Source: Acidobacteriota bacterium (lineage in GTDB: Bacteria; Acidobacteriota; Terriglobia; Terriglobales; Acidobacteriaceae). From it: a stretch of DNA of 13,782 bases. Location: positions 1 to 13,782 of the forward strand of contig JANXQR010000562.1 in the NCBI GenBank assembly GCA_025353435.1, in the 5' to 3' direction. Shown here piece by piece: positions 1-7,560 of this stretch. Numbering within the stretch: the first letter of the stretch is position 1; each line of letters opens with the position of its first letter. Under the pieces are notes generated by a model that did not search any database, had not been told where the DNA came from, and saw nothing but the letters and a program-made list of their open reading frames with translations. The translations under genes were made by a program, and so were the position numbers.

Positions 1-549
1 GCTGAATGTTGAGGAAGCCCGCACGTGCCCAGTCACATACCCAATCTGTGTAAGACCCTCGTACGCGCCCGCGTTTAGAATCGAATCGGCCGGCGCCAGG
101 TATTGTGCCACCTCCAGCCCCACCACGGGGAAAAGGAGCCACAGTGTCCAGACCCCGAATTTGCGCAGGTCCTCCTCATCCAGGTTGTTTCCCATGATGA
201 AAGCTACTGGAAAGGGAAGTAGGTAGGAACGCAGGCCATACACCTCAATCACCCAGGGGTTGTCCCCGGCAACCAATTGCACCGTGCATAGGGCAAGCAT
301 CGAGATGGTCAAGATTGCAGTGACAGCCGACCACTGCTTGGGCCACTTGTGGGTTCGATAAGCTTCCCAAATGATTAGCAGCGCTATCGGGTCGCGAACC
401 AGCAGCAAAGGTGCGGACAATTGTGGGATAACCCATTTGCGTAGCGCGCCTTCGAAAATCAGCAATAGAAAATACGCCCAGAAGAGCCGTTTCAGAAGCG
501 GCATCCGGCTTAGGGGCTTGTTTGCAGCTTGTCTATCCCTTAGCTGCAT
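1..549 (-). CDS. Wzy/O-antigen-ligase-like polymerase, N-terminal part (runs off left edge)
   Basis: This frame is open from an ATG at 549 to the window edge, giving 183 residues with no stop. It overlaps the end of the upstream glycosyltransferase by 10 nt, and a GAGGG ribosome-binding site lies 7 nt before the ATG. Hydrophobic segments fall at about residues 23-33, 46-62, 76-94, 107-120 and 132-148, so this is a polytopic inner-membrane protein. Residues 32-55 contain FEGALRKWVIPQLS followed by LLLVRDPIALL. That pattern is typical of a family of O-antigen polymerase/ligase-like proteins in exopolysaccharide clusters. The likely role is polymerising or ligating lipid-linked repeat units at the periplasmic face. 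The C-terminal half, including the large periplasmic loop of the family, lies outside the window, so polymerase and ligase cannot be told apart. Confidence 0.8.
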   Translation of the reverse strand, partial: MQLRDRQAANKPLSRMPLLKRLFWAYFLLLIFEGALRKWVIPQLSAPLLLVRDPIALLIIWEAYRTHKWPKQWSAVTAILTISMLALCTVQLVAGDNPWVIEVYGLRSYLLPFPVAFIMGNNLDEEDLRKFGVWTLWLLFPVVGLEVAQYLAPADSILNAGAYEGLTQIGYVTGHVRASSTFS

Positions 550-1811
550 GATGCGGCCCTCACAGCCTCTGCCCAGTTCTCGCGATAATTCTCCCAGGAC
601 TTCCTTGCTGCGGTTGCCTGGGCATTGCGAGACATATAAGCGAGCATTTCCCGGTCGTCTCGGAGTGTGTTCAGCCGGTCGGCAATTGAATCTGCACTGC
701 GTATCGGGACGACAAACCCCTCGCATCCTTCACGCACAAATTCGAGCGACCCCGTGTTGGGGGATACGATAACGGGCAGGCCGCACGCTAACGCTTCCAG
801 GACCACCAGGGCACATCCCTCCGCGAGCGATGGAAGGACAAGAACATCTGACTGTTCCATCACATCCAGCACTTCCGAATGTGGCAGGCTCTTGAACCAG
901 CGCCACTTGCTACAAGCTTCATCTACCCGCTGATTGGCGCTCATGCGCCTTCCGACGAGAGTTAGCTCTACCTGCGAACCGAGCTGATCAATCGCATCCA
1001 GCAGATATTTTATGCCTTTAAGTTGGCTCAATGCGCCGACAAAAAGAACCTTCAACGGCTGATTTGCGGTGTGGTGATCTTGTTTACGGAGTCGCACCTG
1101 AGGCGCGCCATAGGTGATTATCCGAATTTTGTCAAAGGGAACAACGCCATCAAGTGTGCGCCGAACGTGTTCGCTCGGAACGAAGACGACGTCTGCGCGC
1201 AACAGCTCTTCGTCCTTCCACTCGCGCTGCCGGACAGACTCTTCCTGATTCGGAAGAAGCATGGCGAATTCCGGATTGAGCGCGCCTTCTTCCGCCAGCA
1301 ATTTGTCTTTCCAATACCAGTGGCTGCTGGGCAATTCAAATAGGGTTCTAATGCCAAGCCGCCTGGCCTCTCGAAATGTCTTCAGGGCACCGTTTTCATA
1401 GGCGTACACCGCGTCTGCGCCGGTTTTAGGAAGCCGCCTTGCCACCCGAGCATCGAATTGGCGGTACATGCTATTGACGGAGAACGGACGCTCTCCCGAG
1501 CACAGCAGGCTTTCCAGTGGCGAGGACCTGACGCCAAGCCGGACAATCTCGCGCCAGGGAACACACTTCACCATTTCTTGGGGCGCATCCGCATAGACTC
1601 GCCTCGCCAACATATCTCGCAACCTGGCCGGCAATAGCCAATTCCACATCGACTTCGGGTTCCATGCGACGGTCGTCCAGAACTCCGCCAGCATCTCGAG
1701 CTCGACAAGAGCGCGCAGGGCATTGCGTACATTCTGATTGCCTGTTGGATGAGAGATAAGAACGCGGGGGGTGTCGTCGCTCTTGCCTTCCTTGCGCGAG
1801 GGGATCATCAT
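540..1811 (-). CDS. GT4-family glycosyltransferase
   Basis: The protein is about 423 aa. The frame is open further upstream to 1922, but I place the start at the ATG at 1811. An AAGGAAG ribosome-binding site sits 8 nt before it and overlaps the upstream gene's TAA, leaving a 13-nt gap. It has the GT-B layout: an N-terminal acceptor half, then a donor-binding half opening with FVGALSQLKGIKYLLDAI at about residues 257-274. The signature E-x7-E is present as AEGCALVVLEALACGLPVI, with the glutamates at about 331 and 339. No signal peptide or membrane helix is visible, so it should act on the cytoplasmic face and transfer a sugar from a nucleotide-sugar donor to a growing lipid-linked oligosaccharide. 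Family membership is clear; the sugar and linkage cannot be read from sequence. A second ATG directly follows the first, so the start is uncertain by one codon. Confidence 0.9.
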   Translation of the reverse strand: MMIPSRKEGKSDDTPRVLISHPTGNQNVRNALRALVELEMLAEFWTTVAWNPKSMWNWLLPARLRDMLARRVYADAPQEMVKCVPWREIVRLGVRSSPLESLLCSGERPFSVNSMYRQFDARVARRLPKTGADAVYAYENGALKTFREARRLGIRTLFELPSSHWYWKDKLLAEEGALNPEFAMLLPNQEESVRQREWKDEELLRADVVFVPSEHVRRTLDGVVPFDKIRIITYGAPQVRLRKQDHHTANQPLKVLFVGALSQLKGIKYLLDAIDQLGSQVELTLVGRRMSANQRVDEACSKWRWFKSLPHSEVLDVMEQSDVLVLPSLAEGCALVVLEALACGLPVIVSPNTGSLEFVREGCEGFVVPIRSADSIADRLNTLRDDREMLAYMSRNAQATAARKSWENYRENWAEAVRAASCS

Positions 1812-1824
1812 CAGGATAACTTCC

Positions 1825-2973
1825 TTATCGCCATGCGGCATTGTCCAGGTTTTCTGAAGATGAAGCATCGTTAGCAGTCTTGTTTTCAACCACGGCTGAC
1901 GGTAGAAATAGCAGGCGCGCAAATGTAGCTGCGTGGACGTGTAGTCGATGTTCCGAGTACCAACGCCAAGCCGCAGTCGAGCAGTTCTCCAGTCCGCTGT
2001 TTCGAGCGCTTTCCGCCGTTCGCGAACTAATCAAGTGAACTCCGTCCCTCAATCCGTCCACCTCCCCGATGAAGGGCTTCCCAATAACAGGAATCGTACC
2101 GAGAGCGCTAAAGGCTGCGAATATTCCTGACTTTGCAAAGGCATGGGGAGGGTGCGGCACAAATCCGAACTTGGATTTCGACAGGATAGCGTGAATCTCT
2201 GCTGCGTCCAGAACCCCCATGCGTCGCACCGGAATCCCGCTTATCTCTGACGGGACATCACAGTTTGGGCCAATGTCTAGAATTTCGTCGACATCAAGGT
2301 CTCGCAACGTGGTCCCCATTTGGGTTAGCTGCTTATAGGATACCTTTCTCGTGCCTGCCAGACCGAATACCACCAATGCTGACCGCCTGAAGTTTAGCGG
2401 TGCGATCGCGACGCTTTCACCTACATTCGAAAACACCGGCAAATGCAGAAGTGGGATGGCTGTGCCTCGGGTGACTTCACGCTGGAGCCATCGGGCATGA
2501 AGACTCAAGTTGGTCGCAACGATGTCACTTTCTCTCCCGATCATTCGGATAGCGCTTTTCTGACGTCGCGAGTGCCAAAACGATGATCGCCAAGGCATCC
2601 CCGTGGCGGACAACTCATGAAAGTAAACCGCGATGCGGAATCGCCCGCTTTCTTTCGCTTTGCCAAGCGCTTCGGCGAGCTCCCTGGGGGCACCATCACT
2701 CGAATACCCGTACCCGCTGAGATGGACAAGTAGCGTCCCCGGCTGACTCTCGCTCAGCGAATCGCAAGCTTCAAGGAGTTGAGACTGCGTGCAGTAGACA
2801 GTGGGGAACGACGAGTCACACCGCTCCATCGAATTCGAAACAACAAATGCCGTATTGATGCCAAAAGCGGATTTAAATTCCGTTGCCAGCGCAATCGCAA
2901 AATCGCTCACGCCGCACCGCCCCGGTTTAAGTTGAGCAACGACCTGGATCAGAAGTCGATTTGCCATTGGCAT
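1825..2973 (-). CDS. GT-B-like glycosyltransferase with degenerate donor motif
   Basis: The protein is about 382 aa. The frame extends to 3081, but an AGGA ribosome-binding site 7 nt before the ATG at 2973, and the onset of the beta-strand ANRLLIQVVAQ, favour this start. The N-terminal stretch LKPGRCGVSDFAIALATEF resembles the opening loop of GT-B glycosyltransferases. A second Rossmann-like half starts with ALVVFGLAGTRK at about residue 199. Where GT4 enzymes carry E-x7-E, this protein reads HPPHAFAKSGIFAAFSALG at about residues 274-292, with no glutamate pair. It may use a different donor contact, or be a non-catalytic partner. Context supports an exopolysaccharide role: it follows the export gene and precedes a standard GT4 by 13 nt. 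The exact family is not certain. Confidence 0.75.
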   Translation of the reverse strand: MPMANRLLIQVVAQLKPGRCGVSDFAIALATEFKSAFGINTAFVVSNSMERCDSSFPTVYCTQSQLLEACDSLSESQPGTLLVHLSGYGYSSDGAPRELAEALGKAKESGRFRIAVYFHELSATGMPWRSSFWHSRRQKSAIRMIGRESDIVATNLSLHARWLQREVTRGTAIPLLHLPVFSNVGESVAIAPLNFRRSALVVFGLAGTRKVSYKQLTQMGTTLRDLDVDEILDIGPNCDVPSEISGIPVRRMGVLDAAEIHAILSKSKFGFVPHPPHAFAKSGIFAAFSALGTIPVIGKPFIGEVDGLRDGVHLISSRTAESARNSGLENCSTAAWRWYSEHRLHVHAATFARLLFLPSAVVENKTANDASSSENLDNAAWR

Positions 2974-3227
2974 TGGTGCATCCTGTGGCGAAGGTTTCGT
3001 CAGCGCCAGCATTCCAGCCGGCAACTTGGCAATGCAGGCGTTGAGCTTTGGATCGCAGCGCCCGGTAACGCCTGCGCTCATAGTTTACGGGCAAAGACTC
3101 ATCTGCCTGTTGCGACGAACAATTCATTGGCAACGGACGTTCATGAAAGCGAAGATTTCTTGAGTGACCAGATGAATCAAGTCTTCGAATTGATTTTCTT
3201 TTCCGCGATCAACGTGCAACCGTTGGC
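2974..3227 (-). other. 254-nt gap inside the operon
   Basis: This is the only loose junction in the polysaccharide operon. The frame of the downstream glycosyltransferase stays open up to 3081 but has no good start there. The gap contains the imperfect hairpin at 3150-3187, listed separately. I see no convincing promoter or small gene. Confidence 0.5.
3150..3187 (-). terminator. Imperfect hairpin downstream of the export gene (possible attenuator)
   Basis: CGAAGA (3150-3155) pairs with TCTTCG (3182-3187), and CTTGA (3159-3163) pairs with TCAAG (3177-3181). There is a 3-nt bulge and a 13-nt loop. The hairpin starts about 40 nt past the export gene's stop on the minus strand. No clean T-run follows, so a strong intrinsic terminator is unlikely; it could be an mRNA-stabilising or attenuating structure. 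Confidence 0.25.
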
Positions 3228-4166
3228 TTACTGGAAGGCGGTTCGATAAGTCACGACCTGCGTACCGATGCCGATAGCCGAGTTGATTGCCTGCATCACG
3301 CCAAGCTTGAGGTTGCTGGTCGGAACGTACAGGATATCTCCGTCTTTCAGTGCTAGGTCGGGCGCCTTGCCTTTGAGAATCAAATTCACGTTAAAGACAA
3401 TATCCTCCTTGTTGCCATCTGCTAGAGTCCGCACAATGTGGGCGTGGCTCACGTTCGCACCGCGGGTTGTCCCCCCTGCCAGCGCCATGGCTTTTTCGAC
3501 AGTCAGAACATGACGCCCCTCAAGAATATAAAGACCGGACCGGCCGACGCTGCCTAGCAGATAGACGCTGCCTGCAAGCGGAACCGTTATTGTGTCTCCC
3601 GGAAAGATCTGCACGCGAGGAACTACCGGGGTCAGTGACTCCGGGATATAGTCAACCGTAATCGGATTTTCGGGATCTGTCTTGCGAGTGATAACCACCT
3701 TGGAACTGGAAGTTGGTGTCACTCCACCGGCAGCGGTAATGATGTCGTTCAACATCCGAACACCAAGGGCAGGGTAGAGTCCTGGGGATTTTACTTCACC
3801 ATTCACAAGGATGCCCTGGGTCGCGTATTCTGCGATGAACACCGTCACGTATGCCCGGTTCGAGTTGAGAATCTCGGCTTGAACGTAACTTTGATTGAGA
3901 ATGGCAGCGGTTTCCTCTGCTGTCTTGCCGGCAACAGCCACAGGGCCAAGCAGGGGAACTGAGACTTCGCCCTTTTCGCCAACGCGAAAGCGGCCTGTGA
4001 GGTCAGGCTCGCCAAATACGGTGACTTCAATCATATCTCCGGCGCCAATTCGAAGCGCCGGCGCTAATTCCGGCGTCGAATTTGGGGCATGCTGCGCAAA
4101 GGCAGTGACTATCTGCACAAGAAAAAAGACGGCGAACGCCATTGCGCGCGTAAGAGTCTTGGCCAT
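3228..4166 (-). CDS. Wza/GumB-type outer-membrane polysaccharide export protein
   Basis: The protein is 312 aa. I chose the ATG at 4166 over the longer open frame to 4304. The ATG lies 1 nt after the wzc-type gene's stop, has AAGGA 8 nt upstream, and begins a signal peptide (basic start, hydrophobic residues about 9-22, cleavage likely after AFA at 22-24). A polysaccharide-export domain follows at about residues 36-112, with LRIGAGDMIEVTVFGEPDL. Two SLBB-like segments come next, around 117-165 (GILVNGEVKSPGLYP) and 199-245 (GSVYLLGSVGRSGLYILEG). It should form the periplasmic/outer-membrane channel that works with the adjacent Wzc-type protein. There is no lipobox cysteine at the predicted cleavage site, unlike E. 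coli Wza. The C-terminal segment at about 286-306 is weakly amphipathic and could be the membrane-spanning helix; that last point is inference. Confidence 0.92.
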   Translation of the reverse strand: MAKTLTRAMAFAVFFLVQIVTAFAQHAPNSTPELAPALRIGAGDMIEVTVFGEPDLTGRFRVGEKGEVSVPLLGPVAVAGKTAEETAAILNQSYVQAEILNSNRAYVTVFIAEYATQGILVNGEVKSPGLYPALGVRMLNDIITAAGGVTPTSSSKVVITRKTDPENPITVDYIPESLTPVVPRVQIFPGDTITVPLAGSVYLLGSVGRSGLYILEGRHVLTVEKAMALAGGTTRGANVSHAHIVRTLADGNKEDIVFNVNLILKGKAPDLALKDGDILYVPTSNLKLGVMQAINSAIGIGTQVVTYRTAFQ

Positions 4167-4167
4167 A

Positions 4168-6438
4168 TTATTCGTCCTTTTCCTTATCCTCGGTTTCGTC
4201 GGCAGCATTTGCGTAGGGCTGCGCATATGGATATCCGTAACCGTAACGATAGCCATACATGCCATACCGATAGGTATAGAAGTTCTCAAGTCGCATATCG
4301 ACATCGTTCACCACGACACCGGCAATATGCGCGTTGATACGCCATAGCAGATCGCGCGCTCGAAGTATCGCTCTTTTGCGTGTCACCCCTGCGCGGACAA
4401 CCAGGACTACCGCATCCGCCAGCACGGCCATGGCCTGCGTGTCAGAGACCGCAAGCACCGGGGCGCTGTCAATCACGATTCGGTCATACTCCCGGGTCCA
4501 CTGTCGCACCTGTTCTTCCATCCGTTGTGAAGAAAGCATTTCGGCCGGATTGGGTGGCCGGGGTCCGGTAGGAAGGACATGCAACATCGTCAACTCCGGC
4601 AAGGGAGCCGGCGCCTCTTTGCGTTCTGCTGGGCGCGACAAAACAGTCGACAGGCCAAAGGTCCGGTCAGGAATTTTGAATACTTGATGCAATGTCCCGC
4701 GTCGCAGGTCGGCGTCGACCAGAAGTACGCGTTCCCCGCGTTGAGCCAGCGCGATGGCGCAATTGACTGCCGTTGTCGTTTTGCCTTCGCCTGGGAAAGC
4801 GCTGGTGATGACAATTACCCGCGGCGGCTTGTCGATCGACGAGAGCAGCAGAGAACTGCGAAGACCGCGGTACGCTTCACCGGCCAGCGATTTCGGGCTA
4901 TGCAAAGCGGTGAGTTGGCGGGTCTGCGCAGCCGCTGCATCTTCTGGTTCCCCGCGTTTGCGCTTTCCCTGATCGTTTTCCATGTGCGGAATTGTGGCAA
5001 GCGACGCCAGAGTCGACACGCTCTCGACTTCTTCCGAGGTCTGCATCCTGTCGTCGATGGATTCGATCATGAATGCCATTACGATTCCGCCCAGGAATCC
5101 GCCAATCAGACCCAGCAGCATGCTCGTCGTCTTCCGCGGAGCGACAGGAATAAACGGTAGCTGCGCCCGGTCAACAACCGTGATGTTGGTCGCCGAAAGC
5201 CCTGCTGTGACACTCGCTTCCTTCAGTCTCATCTGCAGGGCATCGTACAGGTCACGGTTCAGTTCCGCGTCGTGGCGCAGGATGGCATACTGTCCCACGT
5301 CCGCGTTCAGCCGAAATGCTTCTTCCTTTTGAGCATCAAGTCGCTTGCGTAGCATCTGTTCCGTACGCACCGAGCCTTCATACTCGTTTTGAATCTGGCG
5401 ACGCGCGAGGGCAACCTCACTATCGATACTGGCCTGCACCTTTGCAATCTGAGCCTTCAATGCCAGGGTCTTCGGATGGCGCTGTCCCACTTCCAGTCCC
5501 AGCTGCGAGCGCTGGTTTTGCAATTCGGTCAGTTGGTTACGGAGAACTGCCAGTTGCGGGTTATCGCCGGTCAGCGAAGCCAAGTCCGAATCTTGCGAAG
5601 CGAATTCCCGCATTCGCGATTCCTTCATGATCCTTTCCGCTTCGGCCGCTTCAAAATCTCCGCTGATTTGTCCGAGGTTTTGCATCGTAAGATTCGAATT
5701 CTCGTCCGTTCCCACGATGTTGTGCTGCCTTTGGAAATTCGCGAGCCGAATCTGAGCGTCCGACGCCTGTTGCTTGAGTGCCTCGAGTTGTTTTTCCAGC
5801 CAGACCGAGACGTGTTCAGTCTGGTCGAACTTCGACCGTAGATCTTCGTCGATGTAGGTATCCACCAGCGTGTTCACCACTTCAGTGGCAAGTTTCGGGT
5901 CGTGATTCCGATATCGAATATCCACCATCTGGGTCCCGGCTACGATCTTGACACTTAATCCACCCTTGACCATTCCGATCAATCCGCGCCGTTCAACGGG
6001 CGTTAGATTCGCAGTCGGTTTGGGTTGGGGGGACTTGCTCCCGATCGAGTGATCCGCGGTCAACTTGGAATCAAGATTGAGGCTCAGCGCCGTCTGCAGA
6101 AGGATGGAGTCGCTCTGCAAAATCAGGATCTCAGTCTGCAACCCCGTTGACTCTCCACCACGTTCCTGCGCATCGATATAACCTTGCAGGCCCACCTTGG
6201 GAGTGTTGTTCGGGTTGATTTCGATGCGTGAAAAACTTTCATATACCGACATGGTCCGAAACGAGTAGACCGTCGAAATGGCGAACGAAATCACCGTAAT
6301 CGCGAGAATGATGAATCGCTGCTTCATCACCACGCGCCATACGTCCATCAGGGAGAGCCTCTCCACTGGGGGCGCAATCATCGCAGGGTTGATTGCTATT
6401 CTTTCGGGTTGTTGCTCAGACTGAGGCTCAAGTGGCAT
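4168..6438 (-). CDS. Wzc-type chain-length regulator fused to BY-kinase
   Basis: The protein is 756 aa, the usual size for fused Wzz/tyrosine-kinase copolymerases. AGGAG lies 5 nt before the ATG, and the start overlaps the preceding gene by 11 nt. The first membrane helix is at about residues 41-58. A long periplasmic domain follows with coiled-coil-like stretches (about 210-240, 262-285, 297-375). The GNVR-type segment with APRKTTSMLLGLIGG leads into the second helix (about 438-458). The cytoplasmic kinase has Walker A (FPGEGKTTT, 548-556), Walker A' (VLLVDADLRR, 571-580) and Walker B (RIVIDSAP, 653-660). The tail at 721-742 holds ten tyrosines in 22 residues, the expected autophosphorylation cluster, then an acidic end. 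It should control polymer length and secretion together with the Wza-type channel encoded 1 nt downstream. Confidence 0.95.
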   Translation of the reverse strand: MPLEPQSEQQPERIAINPAMIAPPVERLSLMDVWRVVMKQRFIILAITVISFAISTVYSFRTMSVYESFSRIEINPNNTPKVGLQGYIDAQERGGESTGLQTEILILQSDSILLQTALSLNLDSKLTADHSIGSKSPQPKPTANLTPVERRGLIGMVKGGLSVKIVAGTQMVDIRYRNHDPKLATEVVNTLVDTYIDEDLRSKFDQTEHVSVWLEKQLEALKQQASDAQIRLANFQRQHNIVGTDENSNLTMQNLGQISGDFEAAEAERIMKESRMREFASQDSDLASLTGDNPQLAVLRNQLTELQNQRSQLGLEVGQRHPKTLALKAQIAKVQASIDSEVALARRQIQNEYEGSVRTEQMLRKRLDAQKEEAFRLNADVGQYAILRHDAELNRDLYDALQMRLKEASVTAGLSATNITVVDRAQLPFIPVAPRKTTSMLLGLIGGFLGGIVMAFMIESIDDRMQTSEEVESVSTLASLATIPHMENDQGKRKRGEPEDAAAAQTRQLTALHSPKSLAGEAYRGLRSSLLLSSIDKPPRVIVITSAFPGEGKTTTAVNCAIALAQRGERVLLVDADLRRGTLHQVFKIPDRTFGLSTVLSRPAERKEAPAPLPELTMLHVLPTGPRPPNPAEMLSSQRMEEQVRQWTREYDRIVIDSAPVLAVSDTQAMAVLADAVVLVVRAGVTRKRAILRARDLLWRINAHIAGVVVNDVDMRLENFYTYRYGMYGYRYGYGYPYAQPYANAADETEDKEKDE

Positions 6439-7063
6439 TTACACTCCTGAGTTTGTGTGTAGCGAGTTCGTCTTGTTGGACCGAGAAACCCCGAAGGTTG
6501 AATATCAAATCAGTGCCGTCCTGGCCTTCAATTTTGCCGCCCCAAATACCCTGTTGATGGCAATCGCTGCGCGGTTCATTCCATACCGATTCACAAAGCT
6601 CGGCCGCGCCCGAGCCGCCATCGCCCTCGTGGAGCACTGCGTGTTGCACCGGCCAATAAATCCATTTCTTGAGATGCTTGAGCGGGTATCTTCGATTGAA
6701 CCAGGGATCAAGTGCACCATGCACAAACACACCATAAGGGGTCTTTACCTGGCGAGCGGCGGACCGCATCGCGATCCCCGGAAACGGCCAGATCCCATTC
6801 ATCACAATGCCATCAAATCGCTGGGCATTTCGGTGCAACCAACGCCAGAGTCGTGGCGAAAAACAATATCGCCCCAGATAGCGTTCCCCAAGTGCATGGA
6901 CTTTGCGGGAAATGTCCGCCAGAAAAGGCGCACTCGGGTCGTCGAGACAAACCACTTCGATTGCCGCGCCTACTTCGATATACGCCTTCACCAGCTGACG
7001 TACCGCCTCCGGAGGGCCACCTTCAGCCGGGGAAAGACTGCCAATTATGTGAAGAATCTTCAA
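6428..7063 (-). CDS. Truncated GT4-like glycosyltransferase (probable pseudogene)
   Basis: Read from a TTG at 7063 with GGAG just upstream, this gives 211 aa; the frame itself is open to an ATG at 7162. The opening LKILHIIGSLSPAEGGPPEA is the standard start of a GT-B acceptor domain. The family marker HGALDPWF appears at about residues 116-123, followed by YPLKHLKKWIYWPVQHAVL. After about residue 146 (near 6626) the sequence stops looking like the family. An alternative minus frame (about 6505-6655) then carries ARPSFVNRYGMN, which fits the expected continuation better. This suggests a frameshift with a short deletion. The donor-binding half with E-x7-E is missing, and the gene is about half the normal 370-400 aa. 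Its stop overlaps the wzc-type start by 11 nt, so translation may still be coupled even if the protein is dead. Confidence 0.7.
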   Translation of the reverse strand: MKILHIIGSLSPAEGGPPEAVRQLVKAYIEVGAAIEVVCLDDPSAPFLADISRKVHALGERYLGRYCFSPRLWRWLHRNAQRFDGIVMNGIWPFPGIAMRSAARQVKTPYGVFVHGALDPWFNRRYPLKHLKKWIYWPVQHAVLHEGDGGSGAAELCESVWNEPRSDCHQQGIWGGKIEGQDGTDLIFNLRGFSVQQDELATHKLRSVNAT

Positions 7064-7292
7064 TTGGCTCCATTGCTTTGTCGGAGCATCGGGTAAGACG
7101 CGGAATTTCGAACAACCAGCCTCAATTGTAAAGCCTCCTCGCACTCCCCAAACGCTCTTCAAGGCAACCAGAAACCGTAAGCCATGCGGAGGTCTAGCTG
7201 GCCCAAATGCAACCGTCCAAACCAGGTTTCAATGCCAGCTTGCTGAGCATCAGGCCAGCAACTCCCTGCGGCCGGAAATCTCGGCCTCGCCG
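7064..7292. other. Non-coding stretch upstream of the operon
   Basis: No supported gene lies here. The frame of the truncated glycosyltransferase stays open to 7162 but without family-like residues. The operon's promoter would be expected here or further upstream, but I see no well-matched -35/-10 pair. Confidence 0.4.
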
Positions 7293-7481
7293 TCATGAAA
7301 AACTTCTTCGACTCCATTTCAACAAGGCTTCGCCTTCCTCGCTGAGATGAGGCGCCTTCAAAATCACCAATTTCCCCGACAAATCAAGGTCTTGCACGAT
7401 CGCAAGACTATTGGACGAACCCAGCAATCCACGGTTCAAAATTGATCCCGCTCGTATCCGATTGAGAGAAAAATCGCCCTT
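7293..7481 (-). pseudogene. 62-codon open tail of an unidentified gene
   Basis: A minus-strand frame of 62 codons plus TGA (7293-7295) is open from a stop at 7482-7484. It has no convincing start codon. The composition looks protein-like, with segments such as SNSLAIVQDLDLSGKLVIL and APHLSEEGEALLKW suggesting a beta-strand followed by a helix. I do not recognise the family. It is on the operon strand and abuts the candidate IS21-type end at about 7484-7560, so it may be the 3' remainder of a gene cut by that insertion. It could also be a chance open frame. Confidence 0.3.
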
Positions 7482-7483
7482 TC

Positions 7484-7560
7484 AGTGTACCAGTCGACCT
7501 CCAAGGGTCAACGCCTGCGTTACCCGTCGGAGGTGGCTTTCCGGTGACCATTTTGTTTGC
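7484..7560 (-). mobile_element. Candidate IS21-type element end
   Basis: Read on the minus strand, the segment contains CTGGTACACTGAAAGG (about 7477-7492), preceded by a block containing GGTCACCGGAAAGCCACC. From memory this resembles the GGTACACTTTT-type terminal repeats and the sequence downstream of istB in IS21-family elements. It has not been matched to a specific element. An IstB remnant lies about 500 nt away in the opposite orientation. Confidence 0.3.

Noticed and set aside
3082..4347. Plus-strand frame 3895-4347 and the long upstream extension of the export gene to 4304
   Set aside because: The export gene has a much better start at 4166 with a signal peptide and ribosome-binding site. 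The extension overlaps the coding tail of the kinase.
4579..5841. Plus-strand frames of 104-193 aa across the kinase gene
   Set aside because: They lie entirely inside the well-supported minus-strand Wzc-type gene and have no ribosome-binding site or family features.
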